The notes: a model not told the origin generated them from the letters alone. Positions 8,625-17,460 are shown, counted from the first letter of the stretch. The stretch is DNA of 64,000 bases from Bacterioplanes sp. (GCA_014859445.1 JACUUC010000006.1:1-64000); one strand, 5' to 3'. Numbers and translations: made by a program.

Positions 8625-9695
8625 CTATCCCTCACTCGCCGAACTAGACACAGCTGCTTCGGCAAAGGTTGCCATCGCACGATGCAGTAACAGTGCCTGC
8701 TGCACCAACGGATAGGCAATGGCCGCGCCGGAGCCTTCACCTAAGCGCATGCCAAGCGAAACCAACGGCTGTGCATTCAGCGCAGCTAATACGGCCTGAT
8801 GCCCCGGCTCGGCCGATTGATGTCCATACAGCACCCAGTCGGTTACGCGGGGTTGAAATCGTTGTGCTAACAGTAGGGCTGCGCTGGCAATGAAGCCGTC
8901 GACCAGACTGGGTAAACCCAGCTGCGCCGCACGTAAATAAGCACCGGTCATGGCCAGCACTTCAAAACCGCCCAGTTGCTCCGCAATGTTGAGCGCATCG
9001 TGCTCTGGCCCGATATCGGCTCGCTCAACACTGCGCGTCAGTACTTCGCATTTGTGCGCCAAGGCGGCACCTGCCAAGCCCGTTCCAGCGCCCACCAACT
9101 CCGCTACGGGTTGCTGCAGCAATGCCGCCGCCAACACCGTGGCACAGGAGGTATTGCCAATCCCCATTTCACCGACCAGCAGCAAATCACAGCCTTGTTG
9201 ATGAGCGTGTTCTGCCTGTTCTGCGCCCAAGGCCAAGGCCTGTTGCGCTTGCTCTGTGGTCATCGCTGGCTGCTGAGAAAAATCCGCTGTACCCAGAGCA
9301 ATAGGTCGGTGCAATACACCCGTTACTTGTTCACAAGGAATGGCGGTGCCGCAATTCACTAATGTCAGGGGCATACCATGATGCTGAGTCAATACCGACA
9401 TGGCCGCTCCGCCATGGACAAAATTCTTCAACATTTCAACCGTTACGGCCTGCGGAAACGCCGACACGCCTTGCGCCACCACGCCATGATCCGCCGCAAA
9501 CAACACTGCGTGCGGTTGGGTAATAGACGGCTGCACCTGTCCTTGCCACGCAGCACATTGAATGGCGACCTGCTCTAAGCGTCCTAACGCACCTAAGGGT
9601 TTGGTGAGTTCGGCTTGGCGCTGTGCCGCTTGTTCAGCAATACCCGTTTGTAACGGAGCACAAGGGGCTAACCACCAAGTGTTTTCCATTGTCAT
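8625..9695 (-). CDS. cobT: Nicotinate-nucleotide--dimethylbenzimidazole phosphoribosyltransferase CobT
   Basis: CobT activates 5,6-dimethylbenzimidazole with nicotinate mononucleotide to give alpha-ribazole phosphate. Recognisable blocks are TKPLGALGRLEQ, the VLFAADHGVVAQGVSAFP segment, NFVHGGAAM, LLVGEMGIGNTS and the catalytic-end stretch LGMRLGEGSGAA. Its 356 residues are the standard length. The start at 9695 has GGAG spaced 6 bases upstream and overlaps the cobU stop by four bases (ATGA). A second Met two codons later is possible. Confidence 0.95.
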   Translation of the reverse strand: MTMENTWWLAPCAPLQTGIAEQAAQRQAELTKPLGALGRLEQVAIQCAAWQGQVQPSITQPHAVLFAADHGVVAQGVSAFPQAVTVEMLKNFVHGGAAMSVLTQHHGMPLTLVNCGTAIPCEQVTGVLHRPIALGTADFSQQPAMTTEQAQQALALGAEQAEHAHQQGCDLLLVGEMGIGNTSCATVLAAALLQQPVAELVGAGTGLAGAALAHKCEVLTRSVERADIGPEHDALNIAEQLGGFEVLAMTGAYLRAAQLGLPSLVDGFIASAALLLAQRFQPRVTDWVLYGHQSAEPGHQAVLAALNAQPLVSLGMRLGEGSGAAIAYPLVQQALLLHRAMATFAEAAVSSSASEG

Positions 9696-10255
9696 TGTTT
9701 GCTCCTTATTGATCCTAATTGACGGTGAGTGGCATGGGATTTCACGAACATGGGGATACCGGCCACCATCAAGGTCACCCCATCGGCTTGCGCGGCAATG
9801 GCCTGATGCAACCAGCCACTCTCGTCGACAAAGCGACGACTCAATTCACCCAGCGGTACGATCCCATGACCGACTTCATTTGAGACCAACCATAACGGTT
9901 GTGTTAGCTGTGGCAACAATCGCAACAAGGCGTCTTTTTGGGACGACCAGCAGTCGCCATCGGCTAACAGGCAATTGGTAACCCATAAGGTCAAACAGTC
10001 CACCAAAATCGCGGCATTTGGATCACTCGTGCTGACCTGCTGAATGGCATCGGCCAAGGCAATAGGCTGTTCGATGGTGCGCCAATGCGCGGGGCGTTGC
10101 TGTTGATGACGTTGAATACGCTGCTGCATTTCTCCATCTAACGCTTGTGCGGTGGCAATATAGATCACGTCTGTGCCCGCCTGCAGCAATTGCTGCTCCG
10201 CATAGCGACTTTTTCCTGATCGCGCACCGCCTAAAATCAATTCTATTCTGCCCAT
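9692..10255 (-). CDS. cobU: Adenosylcobinamide kinase/guanylyltransferase CobU
   Basis: CobU phosphorylates adenosylcobinamide and then transfers GMP to it, preparing it for CobS. The P-loop is GGARSGKSRYAE at residues 9-20, followed by VIYIATAQALDGEM, the RHQQQRPAHWRTIE segment that contains the guanylylated His, and LVDCLTLWVTN. Its 187 residues match the family. It is the first gene of the minus-strand cobU-cobT-cobC-cobS run and diverges from the PilZ gene over about 54 bases that must hold both promoters. It belongs to the same salvage or late pathway as cbiB and cobD. Confidence 0.94.
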   Translation of the reverse strand: MGRIELILGGARSGKSRYAEQQLLQAGTDVIYIATAQALDGEMQQRIQRHQQQRPAHWRTIEQPIALADAIQQVSTSDPNAAILVDCLTLWVTNCLLADGDCWSSQKDALLRLLPQLTQPLWLVSNEVGHGIVPLGELSRRFVDESGWLHQAIAAQADGVTLMVAGIPMFVKSHATHRQLGSIRSKQ

Positions 10256-10309
10256 TCGGCCATCTCTGATCTAAACTAAGATTATGTGTTGATACAACAG
10301 GATACGAAC

Positions 10310-10672
10310 ATGAGCAATGAGATGCACGTCGATCACCGTTTGGCACCACGCTGGGCTGCGCAAAGCACGGTCAGCGTGTTTCGCCATGATACCAAGGAAT
10401 ACATTGGATTATTGGTTGATTGCTCAGAAAGTGGCATCATGCTGTCCAGTTATGAGCAAATAGCACCAGGGACTGAACTCGATCTCGATTTAGTCGATGT
10501 TCCTGCCAACATCAACACACGGCGAACCGGAACCTGCCATGCCAAGGTGGTGTGGTGCGATAAGCTCACGCCCAGCTTGTTTGCCAATGGCTGCCAAATC
10601 AGTGCTGCTGATGACATGCTCAATACCATGTTTCATTGCTACGCCGATCAGCACAAATCATCAAACGGCTGA
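10310..10672 (+). CDS. PilZ-domain cyclic-di-GMP receptor protein
   Basis: This 120-residue protein consists essentially of one PilZ domain. The cyclic-di-GMP signature is present as RLAPR (RxxxR) near residue 10 and DCSESG (DxSxxG) about 30 residues later, followed by beta-strands of the small barrel. The ATG at 10310 is preferred because AGGA sits 7 bases before it; an in-frame GTG at 10286 lacks this. It should sense the second messenger that the cyclase at 15865 makes and that LapD reads. The target is unknown. It is codirectional with the sugar kinase 32 bases downstream. Confidence 0.82.
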   Translation: MSNEMHVDHRLAPRWAAQSTVSVFRHDTKEYIGLLVDCSESGIMLSSYEQIAPGTELDLDLVDVPANINTRRTGTCHAKVVWCDKLTPSLFANGCQISAADDMLNTMFHCYADQHKSSNG

Positions 10673-10704
10673 ATCCGTATTTTTGCCATTTACAGTGAGT
10701 CAAC

Positions 10705-11631
10705 ATGCTGCAATTCGGAATCGATTTGGGTGGTACAAAAACCGAAATCATTGCATTAGATGCCGAAGGTAACACCCATCTACGCCAACGCATTGCTACC
10801 CCTAGCCATGATTACTACGCCATCATTGACGCCATTTCTGGGTTGATACAACAGGCAAAAAGCGACTGCCACACCACCGATTTTAGTCTCGGCATTGGCA
10901 TTCCAGGGGCCATCAGCCCAGCGACTGGCCTCATCAAAAACGCCAATACCACATGCCTTATTGGCAAACCGTTCCAGCACGACTTGCAACACGCGTTGCA
11001 ACACGAGGTAACCTTGGCAAACGATGCCGATTGCTTTGCTCTGTCCGAAGCCACCGATGGTGCCGCCGCCGGATACGCCAGTGTGTTTGGCGTCATCCTT
11101 GGTACAGGCTGTGGCGGCGGCATTGTGATCCACGGGCAATTATTGAACGGCCCCAATGCCATTGCCGGTGAGTGGGGTCATAATCCCCTGCCGTGGCTTT
11201 CCGAACAGGACCACGCCAACCCCTGCTACTGTGGCCAACACGGCTGTATCGAAACGTTTCTGTCAGGACCTGGCTTACAACGACATGCCATGACGCTGAC
11301 AGGCATTGAGTTATCCGTGCCGCAATGGCAACAACGCGCGCTGACGCAAGATCGGCACGCCTTAGCGGTATTCGATTACTACAACCACTGTTTGGCGCGC
11401 GCACTCGCCAGTGTCATTAATGTGCTCGACCCAGCCGCCATTGTATTGGGGGGTGGCTTATCTAACTTACCCGACCTGTACCATGAAGTGCCTCGCCGTT
11501 GGCAGTCATGGGCGTTCTCTGACAGCATCAACACCCCCTTATTACCAGCCCACCATGGCGATTCCAGTGGTGTGCGCGGGGCCGCTTGGTTGGGTGCACA
11601 AGCGGCACGCCAAGTAAGGAACTACGCATGA
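10705..11631 (+). CDS. ROK-family sugar kinase, fructokinase (Mak)-like
   Basis: This 308-residue ROK kinase has the phosphate-1 motif DLGGTKTE at residues 7-14, a second nucleotide motif GTGCGGG, the substrate segment EWGHNPLPW, and the zinc-binding CYCGQHGCIETF. The HGDSSGVRGAAWL C-terminus closely matches E. coli Mak, a fructose/mannose kinase, so fructokinase is the best guess. N-acetylglucosamine kinase (NagK) is related and cannot be excluded. Its stop overlaps the ampD start (ATGA), so a sugar kinase is coupled here to cell-wall recycling genes. That context makes a recycled amino sugar a reasonable alternative substrate. Confidence 0.82.
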   Translation: MLQFGIDLGGTKTEIIALDAEGNTHLRQRIATPSHDYYAIIDAISGLIQQAKSDCHTTDFSLGIGIPGAISPATGLIKNANTTCLIGKPFQHDLQHALQHEVTLANDADCFALSEATDGAAAGYASVFGVILGTGCGGGIVIHGQLLNGPNAIAGEWGHNPLPWLSEQDHANPCYCGQHGCIETFLSGPGLQRHAMTLTGIELSVPQWQQRALTQDRHALAVFDYYNHCLARALASVINVLDPAAIVLGGGLSNLPDLYHEVPRRWQSWAFSDSINTPLLPAHHGDSSGVRGAAWLGAQAARQVRNYA

Positions 11632-12206
11632 TCATCGACGGACGGCTAGCAGACGCCCTTTGGCATCCTTCACCCAATTTCAATGCCCGCCCTGAGGGGT
11701 GCGAACCCAACTTGATTGTGATTCACAACATCAGCTTGCCTCCTCGACAGTTTGGCACGCCGTATGTGACGGATTTTTTTCTCAATAAGCTCGACCCGAA
11801 CGCGCACGAGTACTTTGCCAGCATTGCTCACTTACAGGTATCCAGCCATGTATTGATTGATCGCACAGGAACGGTACACCAATACGTGCGTTTTGATGAT
11901 CGTGCATGGCATGCCGGCGCGTCCCGTTATCGTGGACAAGAGAACTGCAACGACTTTGCCATTGGCATTGAGCTAGAAGGCTGTGATGATGTGCCCTACC
12001 GCGATGCTCAATATCAACAACTGGTGAACGTCATTCGACAACTACAAACCACGTATCCGGCCATTGGTAATCGCATTACCGGCCATGAGCACATTGCGCC
12101 ACAACGTAAAACCGATCCCGGTGCCGCCTTTGATTGGCGCTTGCTCGAACACCATTTGCAACAAACGCTGGCGATTGACGCCGAGCACTTAGGAGATTTA
12201 TCGTGA
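11628..12206 (+). CDS. ampD: 1,6-anhydro-N-acetylmuramyl-L-alanine amidase AmpD
   Basis: AmpD is the cytoplasmic zinc amidase that cleaves anhydro-muropeptides during peptidoglycan recycling. The zinc ligands appear as the His in IVIHNISLPP, the His in ITGHEHIAP and the Asp in RKTDPG; the central region has HYLIDR-like HVLIDRTGTVHQYV and RAWHAGASRYRG. The true start is the ATG at 11628, with AAGGA 7 bases upstream and an ATGA overlap with the kinase stop. Its 192 residues are standard. It is followed by ampE with a four-base GTGA overlap. Loss of AmpD is known to derepress AmpC beta-lactamases in relatives; no ampR or ampC is visible here. Confidence 0.93.
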   Translation: MIIDGRLADALWHPSPNFNARPEGCEPNLIVIHNISLPPRQFGTPYVTDFFLNKLDPNAHEYFASIAHLQVSSHVLIDRTGTVHQYVRFDDRAWHAGASRYRGQENCNDFAIGIELEGCDDVPYRDAQYQQLVNVIRQLQTTYPAIGNRITGHEHIAPQRKTDPGAAFDWRLLEHHLQQTLAIDAEHLGDLS

Positions 12207-13063
12207 AATTTTTAGTGGTCTTTATTGCCTTGTTGCTGAAACGACAACTGCCCTTGCCGGAAGGCAATCGAACCAGTCGTAGTTACACGGCATGGCACCA
12301 GCTATGGCAAAAATGGTCCAGCTTTGCTCGTCTACCACGCCTCGTGAAATACACGCTGTTGGTCGTCATGCCGATGCTGTTGTTGACGTATGCGGTCTAC
12401 AGCATTCAATCGGTCGCGTGGGGGCTGGTGGCGTTGGTCATCGAGGTGGCCTTATTGCTGTATGTGTTGTCGCACATTGGTTTGGAATCCCATTACCGCG
12501 ATTACCGTCACGAATTGCAACAAGGCGATTTAGACAACGCCTATCAATGCGCGGGACGTTACTTATCGTGCGTCAATGACGTTGCCAAAGACGATGCCAA
12601 AGCACTCAACGAACAAGTGGTACGCGGTTTTTTGCATCGCTGGTTTAAGTATTTCTTTTTGATGGTGTTTTGGTACATGGTCGCCGATGTGGCTGGCGTA
12701 TTATTGGCATGGTTCACCGTCCAGTATGCCAACACCAGCCAATGTGATGAGCGTGCATGGCGTTACTTACACTGGGTCGAGTGGATTCCCGTTCGATTGC
12801 TGGGTTTAACGTATGGATTGGCCGGACACATGGGCAAAGCGCTACCGGTTTGGCAGTCGTATGTATGGCAAAAAGACGCCCACGGTGCCGACATTTTGTA
12901 CAACGTCGCCTGTGCCTCACTGGACTGCCCTGAAACTGAGGCCAATTCCGATACCGAATTTGCCCTTAAACAGTTGGATCAGTGGACACAATTACACCTG
13001 CGAAGCATCTCCATCTGGCTGGTCATGATTGCGGTTGCCACTCTCGGTGGCTGGCTGTTGTAA
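12203..13063 (+). CDS. ampE: AmpE-like inner-membrane protein
   Basis: This 286-residue protein has four or more hydrophobic segments (about residues 2-12, 50-92, 150-175 and 268-286) and a conserved RWFKYFFLMVFWYMVADVAG block typical of the AmpE/CobD-related family. AmpE is described as a signalling partner of AmpD; its biochemical activity is not established. The start is GTG at 12203, overlapping the ampD stop. Its last 72 bases overlap the 3' end of lapD on the other strand, so both C-termini share the same DNA. Confidence 0.85.
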   Translation: MKFLVVFIALLLKRQLPLPEGNRTSRSYTAWHQLWQKWSSFARLPRLVKYTLLVVMPMLLLTYAVYSIQSVAWGLVALVIEVALLLYVLSHIGLESHYRDYRHELQQGDLDNAYQCAGRYLSCVNDVAKDDAKALNEQVVRGFLHRWFKYFFLMVFWYMVADVAGVLLAWFTVQYANTSQCDERAWRYLHWVEWIPVRLLGLTYGLAGHMGKALPVWQSYVWQKDAHGADILYNVACASLDCPETEANSDTEFALKQLDQWTQLHLRSISIWLVMIAVATLGGWLL

Positions 13064-15046
13064 TCGATCCACCCAATCCGATACTTGCTGCAAGGTGGCC
13101 AACGGTTGCGTCAGTACATAACCACTGTGTCCGTCGATTCCCATTTGCAGCAAGCTGTCCACATCTTCGCGTTGCTCTACGCCCTCAGCCATCACAATCA
13201 AGTCGAGGCTATGCGCAATTTGCAGCATGGCTTGCACAAAAAACTGATGATCGGGCGTTTGGTAGACGCCGCGATTGAACGAGCCATCTAGCCGTATGTA
13301 ATGCAGTGGTAAGCGCTGTAACCACGCAAAGGCCATGTTGCCGGTGCCCACTTGATCGACGCCAAGCGAGACGCCTAAGTCGGCTAACTCCTGTGCTAAT
13401 GCGGGCAAGTACGCTTCTATGGTTGTTAGCGCGCCTTCCGGAAATTCAAACGCCAGATTGGCGGACACGGGCTGATAACGGCGTAGCAAACGCAATAAAG
13501 CCGGTTGAAAACGCGCGTCTCGTAATGAGGCCGCCGACACATTCAAGCAATATTTCATACCCAGACCCACTTGATGGCCCGGATCGTGCTCACTCAAGCA
13601 AGAAAGTACTTTTTCAATGATGCAGAGATCGAAATCCGCGGCCAGCCCCCACTGCTCCACCAATGGCCAAAAACGGGCGGCGGAGATAGTATGGCCTTGC
13701 CACTCAACACGGCTGTATACTTCGATTTGCACCAATCGTTGATGACGATTCAGCACCGGCATGAACTGCAATTCGATGGCCTGCTCCAGCAATACCTGAG
13801 ACAGTAAATGCTGCCATTGTGTGGCACTTAACTCGTCTTGGTTGCGTTCAGCATCGGCGCATTGATACAGCTGCACAGCCCCTTGATTGTGGCGCTGCGC
13901 CTGTCGCAACGCCACATCGGCACGGCTTAGTGCTTGACTTAAATCGGCTTGCTGCCCCTGCAAAAAGACGCCACCCAGATGCATCACCGGATGTTGTTGT
14001 TGCGCCGCCGCACGACTGGACAGTGCCGCATACACATCATTCACGGTTTGTTGCGCCTGCGCCAAATGCGCACAAGAGACAAACAACGCAAAATCAGCCC
14101 CACTTCGTCGTCCAATAATGCACAAACTGTGATGTTCACAGGCTTGCTGTAAGCACTGCGCCAACGAGACCAACCACGCGTCGCCCGCCTCACGTCCTTC
14201 TACGCTGTTGTAGGCGGCAAAGTCCTGAAGTTGCAACAACATCAGCACGCCACTGTGTTCTTCGTTGCGAGTTAATACATGCTGCACGCGCTGATCAAAC
14301 CCACGTCGATTGAGCAGCCCGGTCACACTGTCGAGATAGCTGTCTTCACGCAGCTGATCGGCTAACGCCAGCTGTTCGCTGAACATGGATTGCAATTTCG
14401 CCACCATATTGTTCATCGCCAACACCACGCGACGCAGTTCACGCGGCTTGGGTAGTGTTTCTTGTTGCTGCCATTGTCGCTCACAAATGGCATTGGCTTG
14501 CGCTTCGACTTGCACCAACGGACGCAGCATCCAGCCCAGAAACACATGCAACAACGACAACGCCAACAACAAAACCAGCAGTGACCACCCTAGTTCGGCT
14601 TGCATCGTGCGCCACAAATGCTGATACGCCAGCTGCTGATCACTGAGTACCTCTATGCGGCCAAGTTGCTGCCATTGCTGGGTCACATCCGCAGCGGCTC
14701 GTTCGTGATGCAATGGCAATAGGGTCGGTAGCCACGATGGAAAGGCGCCCGTTAACTCTTCGCGGCGACGCTCAATCACATCGCCAGACAGTTTCACAAA
14801 GCGAATCTCGGCAAAAAATCCGCGATCGTAAAGAGCGTCCATCAATCGACTCACATGAACATCGCTAGGATCTTGCAATTGACTCATGGCCACCGCCAAC
14901 GACGTGGCGGCATCGTAGGCGCGCGCATGCAGTTGTTGCTCTGCCGATGCGCGACCATGACTGAGAGTGACGTACAGATTGCCCAGTAACAAAACCACGA
15001 CCAACGCACTGGTTAACCATGAAAACTGTTGTCGTAAACTCATCAT
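12992..15046 (-). CDS. lapD: LapD-like cyclic-di-GMP receptor (degenerate GGDEF and EAL)
   Basis: This 684-residue inner-membrane protein has the LapD architecture: a membrane helix at the N-terminus, a periplasmic LapD/MoxY output domain (to about residue 135), a second helix, a HAMP segment ending in LRRVVLAMNNMV, then GGDEF and EAL domains. Both enzymatic domains are degenerate. GGDEF reads SGADF, the EAL motif reads EVYSR, and the usual DDFGTG reads VDQVGTG. This fits a receptor that binds cyclic-di-GMP without making or degrading it. It would sequester the protease LapG when the messenger is bound. I chose the ATG at 15046, with AGGAAGG just upstream and 8 bases after lapG. The 3' end overlaps ampE by 72 bases. 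Confidence 0.9.
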   Translation of the reverse strand: MMSLRQQFSWLTSALVVVLLLGNLYVTLSHGRASAEQQLHARAYDAATSLAVAMSQLQDPSDVHVSRLMDALYDRGFFAEIRFVKLSGDVIERRREELTGAFPSWLPTLLPLHHERAAADVTQQWQQLGRIEVLSDQQLAYQHLWRTMQAELGWSLLVLLLALSLLHVFLGWMLRPLVQVEAQANAICERQWQQQETLPKPRELRRVVLAMNNMVAKLQSMFSEQLALADQLREDSYLDSVTGLLNRRGFDQRVQHVLTRNEEHSGVLMLLQLQDFAAYNSVEGREAGDAWLVSLAQCLQQACEHHSLCIIGRRSGADFALFVSCAHLAQAQQTVNDVYAALSSRAAAQQQHPVMHLGGVFLQGQQADLSQALSRADVALRQAQRHNQGAVQLYQCADAERNQDELSATQWQHLLSQVLLEQAIELQFMPVLNRHQRLVQIEVYSRVEWQGHTISAARFWPLVEQWGLAADFDLCIIEKVLSCLSEHDPGHQVGLGMKYCLNVSAASLRDARFQPALLRLLRRYQPVSANLAFEFPEGALTTIEAYLPALAQELADLGVSLGVDQVGTGNMAFAWLQRLPLHYIRLDGSFNRGVYQTPDHQFFVQAMLQIAHSLDLIVMAEGVEQREDVDSLLQMGIDGHSGYVLTQPLATLQQVSDWVDRLQQPATESGNRNHDQPDGDASQV

Positions 15047-15054
15047 TGACCTTC

Positions 15055-15717
15055 CTATAGGTTCATTCCGTCTGCGTGCATTCGTAGCCGCAAATCGGTC
15101 CATAAATCGAGATTATTGGGATTGCCCATGCGAATGCCTTCCCCTTTCATTCGCTCTAACCACATACCCTGTGCATTGAAACTGTAAACAGGCACTAAAT
15201 CAGGACGTTGGCTGGCAGACGCGATGGGATCGATCAAGTTGTCCAACACCAAAGGAATGGCATCCGGCGTCGGGAAATAGGTCAGCACCATGTGTGCCTC
15301 ATTCAATCGAACCGCCTTGACGTAGGTAATACGCAGTTTATTAACATCTACGCCCAGCGCCAACAGCGAATAATACTTGGCGATGACGTAATCTTCACAA
15401 TCGCCACCGTGAGTGACCAATGATTCAAACGGTGTTGCCCAGTAGTCGTCTTGTTGCCAGTGACTGATATCACTGCGAAACGGAATCTGATCATTAAAAA
15501 ACTGATTCACGACCTGTAGTTGTTCCATTTCACTCAAGCCACGCGCTTCTTGCAATACTTGTTGCCAAGCCAATACGCGGGCCGCGGCTTCGGCGCCGTA
15601 TTCGTTATTTGCCCGAACAATCAACGCATCGGGCACCCACTGCTGCACATCGGCCAGCAGCCGATGCATCCCAATGAATGCCATACACAATAAGATTAAG
15701 ACAACGGTTGATTTCAT
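15055..15717 (-). CDS. lapG: Periplasmic cysteine protease LapG
   Basis: This 220-residue protein has an N-terminal signal segment (about residues 5-22) and the transglutaminase-like cysteine protease triad Cys107 (GGDCEDYV), His142 (NEAHMVL) and Asp159 (LVLDN). LapG cleaves the N-terminal region of large adhesins such as LapA, releasing cells from biofilm; LapD holds it inactive at high cyclic-di-GMP. It lies directly upstream of lapD on the same strand with an 8-base gap. No adhesin gene is in the window. The promoter is likely the extended -10 at 15760-15768. Confidence 0.93.
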   Translation of the reverse strand: MKSTVVLILLCMAFIGMHRLLADVQQWVPDALIVRANNEYGAEAAARVLAWQQVLQEARGLSEMEQLQVVNQFFNDQIPFRSDISHWQQDDYWATPFESLVTHGGDCEDYVIAKYYSLLALGVDVNKLRITYVKAVRLNEAHMVLTYFPTPDAIPLVLDNLIDPIASASQRPDLVPVYSFNAQGMWLERMKGEGIRMGNPNNLDLWTDLRLRMHADGMNL

Positions 15718-15759
15718 GAATACGGTTGTTAAAGACCTAAGAAAACATAACGTGCTTTC

Positions 15760-15768
15760 ACTATAGCA
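15760..15768 (-). promoter_or_regulatory. Likely extended -10 promoter for lapG-lapD
   Basis: Read on the minus strand this is TGCTATAGT, an extended -10 element with a near-consensus TATAGT hexamer. No good -35 is present, as expected for extended -10 promoters. It lies about 43 bases before the lapG start, within the region shared with the divergent cyclase gene. Confidence 0.4.
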
Positions 15769-15864
15769 GCGCCATCAACGAATGCCGATGATTCATGCAC
15801 GGACACTTTTCTCACCGTGGTTTCCTGCTACACTGAGATCATTGTTAACTAGGTAGCATTGGAC

Positions 15865-17460
15865 ATGAGTGAGCAAATCTCGGCCGCCGAGCGCATGAAG
15901 CAGCATTTTTCCAATCGCGTCATCAATCAGGTGCGTCAGGTTTTGGAGTTGTGGCGTCATTTGCCAGAGCAACAATGGACCGCGAATAGCTTAACGGACT
16001 TTACCTTAGCTACGGAAAAACTGGCTCGTTTTGCCCAACGTTTTGATGCTGACCAACACGCCCTACTGGCCAATGAGCTGCTATCCACATTATCGAGTCT
16101 TCGTGCCGGCCGTAGTCCCAATAGCGAACAATTGACCAAACTCAACAGCATCATTGTACAACTCAGTCAAACGGCATTACGACAAAGTGACCAAGCCGGT
16201 TGCGAACAACTGATTCCAGAAAAAAAACCCGTTTATATCGCCTTAGAAGACACCAGCCACGCGTTAGTGCTGGCCGAACAAATGCAATACTTTGGCTTAA
16301 TTCCAGAATTGCATCGCAGTGTGGTTGATTTCAATCAGGCGCTCTTGCGTCGCCATCCGGCGGCGGTGGTGATTGATCTGGATTTTCATGAACCCAACTA
16401 CGGCATTGCCTTAGCGGAAAAAATCCAGCAACGGCGCGATCAGCCCTTACCGATTTTATTCACCTATCAACAACAAGCACCTTCGATCGAGCAGCGTTTA
16501 GCCGCTTTGCGTACCGGTGGTTTGGGAATTTACCAACAGCAAGAAGTGCAGGCCGTGATCCGTCACTTAGAAGACGTATTGGATAAAACGCCGCAACCGC
16601 CTATGCGGATTGTGATTGTCGATGACTCGCGCGCGCAAGCCATGCACTCCAGCCAAGTGTTGAATAAAGCCGGTTTGCTGACCGAAATGGTTAACGACCC
16701 GTTGCAAGTATTGGATGTGATGGCGCAGTTTGAACCCGATCTGGTGTTGATGGACATGTACATGCCCGGTTGCAATGGCATGGAATTGGCTAAAGTGATT
16801 CGCCAACAGCGTGAATACCTGAATTTGCCGATTATTTACCTGTCAGGCGAAGAAGATCGAGAACGCCAGCTGGCCGCCATGGCCGAAGGCGGTGATGACT
16901 TCCTCACCAAACCGGTCGAAGCCAGTCACTTAATTACCACAGTGACAACACGAGTAAAGCGAGCGCGCCAGCTTCAGGACCTGATCATTCGTGACAGCTT
17001 AACGGGCTTATTGAACCACACGCATACGCTCGAAACCTTGCAAAACATTCTCGATAAGCAGCCAACGCATCCGGTGTGCTTCATCATGGTGGACATTGAT
17101 CACTTTAAAAATGTCAACGATCAATACGGTCATCCCGTAGGCGATGTGGTGATCAAGAACTTAGCGCTTTTTTTACGGCAGCGTTTGCGTAAATCCGACC
17201 CCATTGGCCGCTACGGTGGTGAAGAATTTGCATTAATTCTACAAAACACCAATGCCGAACAAGCGGTCAAAATTCTCGATAACATTCGCCAGAATTTCGC
17301 CAATTTGATTCACGACAGCGACAGCGCCCTTCAAGTCACCTTCTCCTGCGGTGTTGCAGAGTGGCATGGACAAGCACTGTCACAATTGGTCGAACAGGCC
17401 GATCAGGCGTTGTATGAAGCCAAACGCCGTGGCCGTAATTGCGTGTGTCGAGCCGGATAG
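15865..17460 (+). CDS. Response-regulator diguanylate cyclase (receiver-receiver-GGDEF)
   Basis: This 531-residue cytoplasmic protein has an all-helical N-terminus (to about 112, HPt-like but without a recognisable phospho-His), a degenerate receiver-like domain (about 115-240), a good receiver (about 247-365, phospho-Asp at 297 in LVLMDMYMP, Lys in FLTKPV) and a GGDEF domain. The active site is GGEEF at 451-455, with an inhibitory RKSD site at 442-445, so it should be an active, product-inhibited cyclase. The ATG at 15865 is preferred over a TTG two codons upstream. It diverges from lapG across 147 bases, making it a plausible source of cyclic-di-GMP for LapD. Its cognate kinase is not identified. 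Confidence 0.9.
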   Translation: MSEQISAAERMKQHFSNRVINQVRQVLELWRHLPEQQWTANSLTDFTLATEKLARFAQRFDADQHALLANELLSTLSSLRAGRSPNSEQLTKLNSIIVQLSQTALRQSDQAGCEQLIPEKKPVYIALEDTSHALVLAEQMQYFGLIPELHRSVVDFNQALLRRHPAAVVIDLDFHEPNYGIALAEKIQQRRDQPLPILFTYQQQAPSIEQRLAALRTGGLGIYQQQEVQAVIRHLEDVLDKTPQPPMRIVIVDDSRAQAMHSSQVLNKAGLLTEMVNDPLQVLDVMAQFEPDLVLMDMYMPGCNGMELAKVIRQQREYLNLPIIYLSGEEDRERQLAAMAEGGDDFLTKPVEASHLITTVTTRVKRARQLQDLIIRDSLTGLLNHTHTLETLQNILDKQPTHPVCFIMVDIDHFKNVNDQYGHPVGDVVIKNLALFLRQRLRKSDPIGRYGGEEFALILQNTNAEQAVKILDNIRQNFANLIHDSDSALQVTFSCGVAEWHGQALSQLVEQADQALYEAKRRGRNCVCRAG

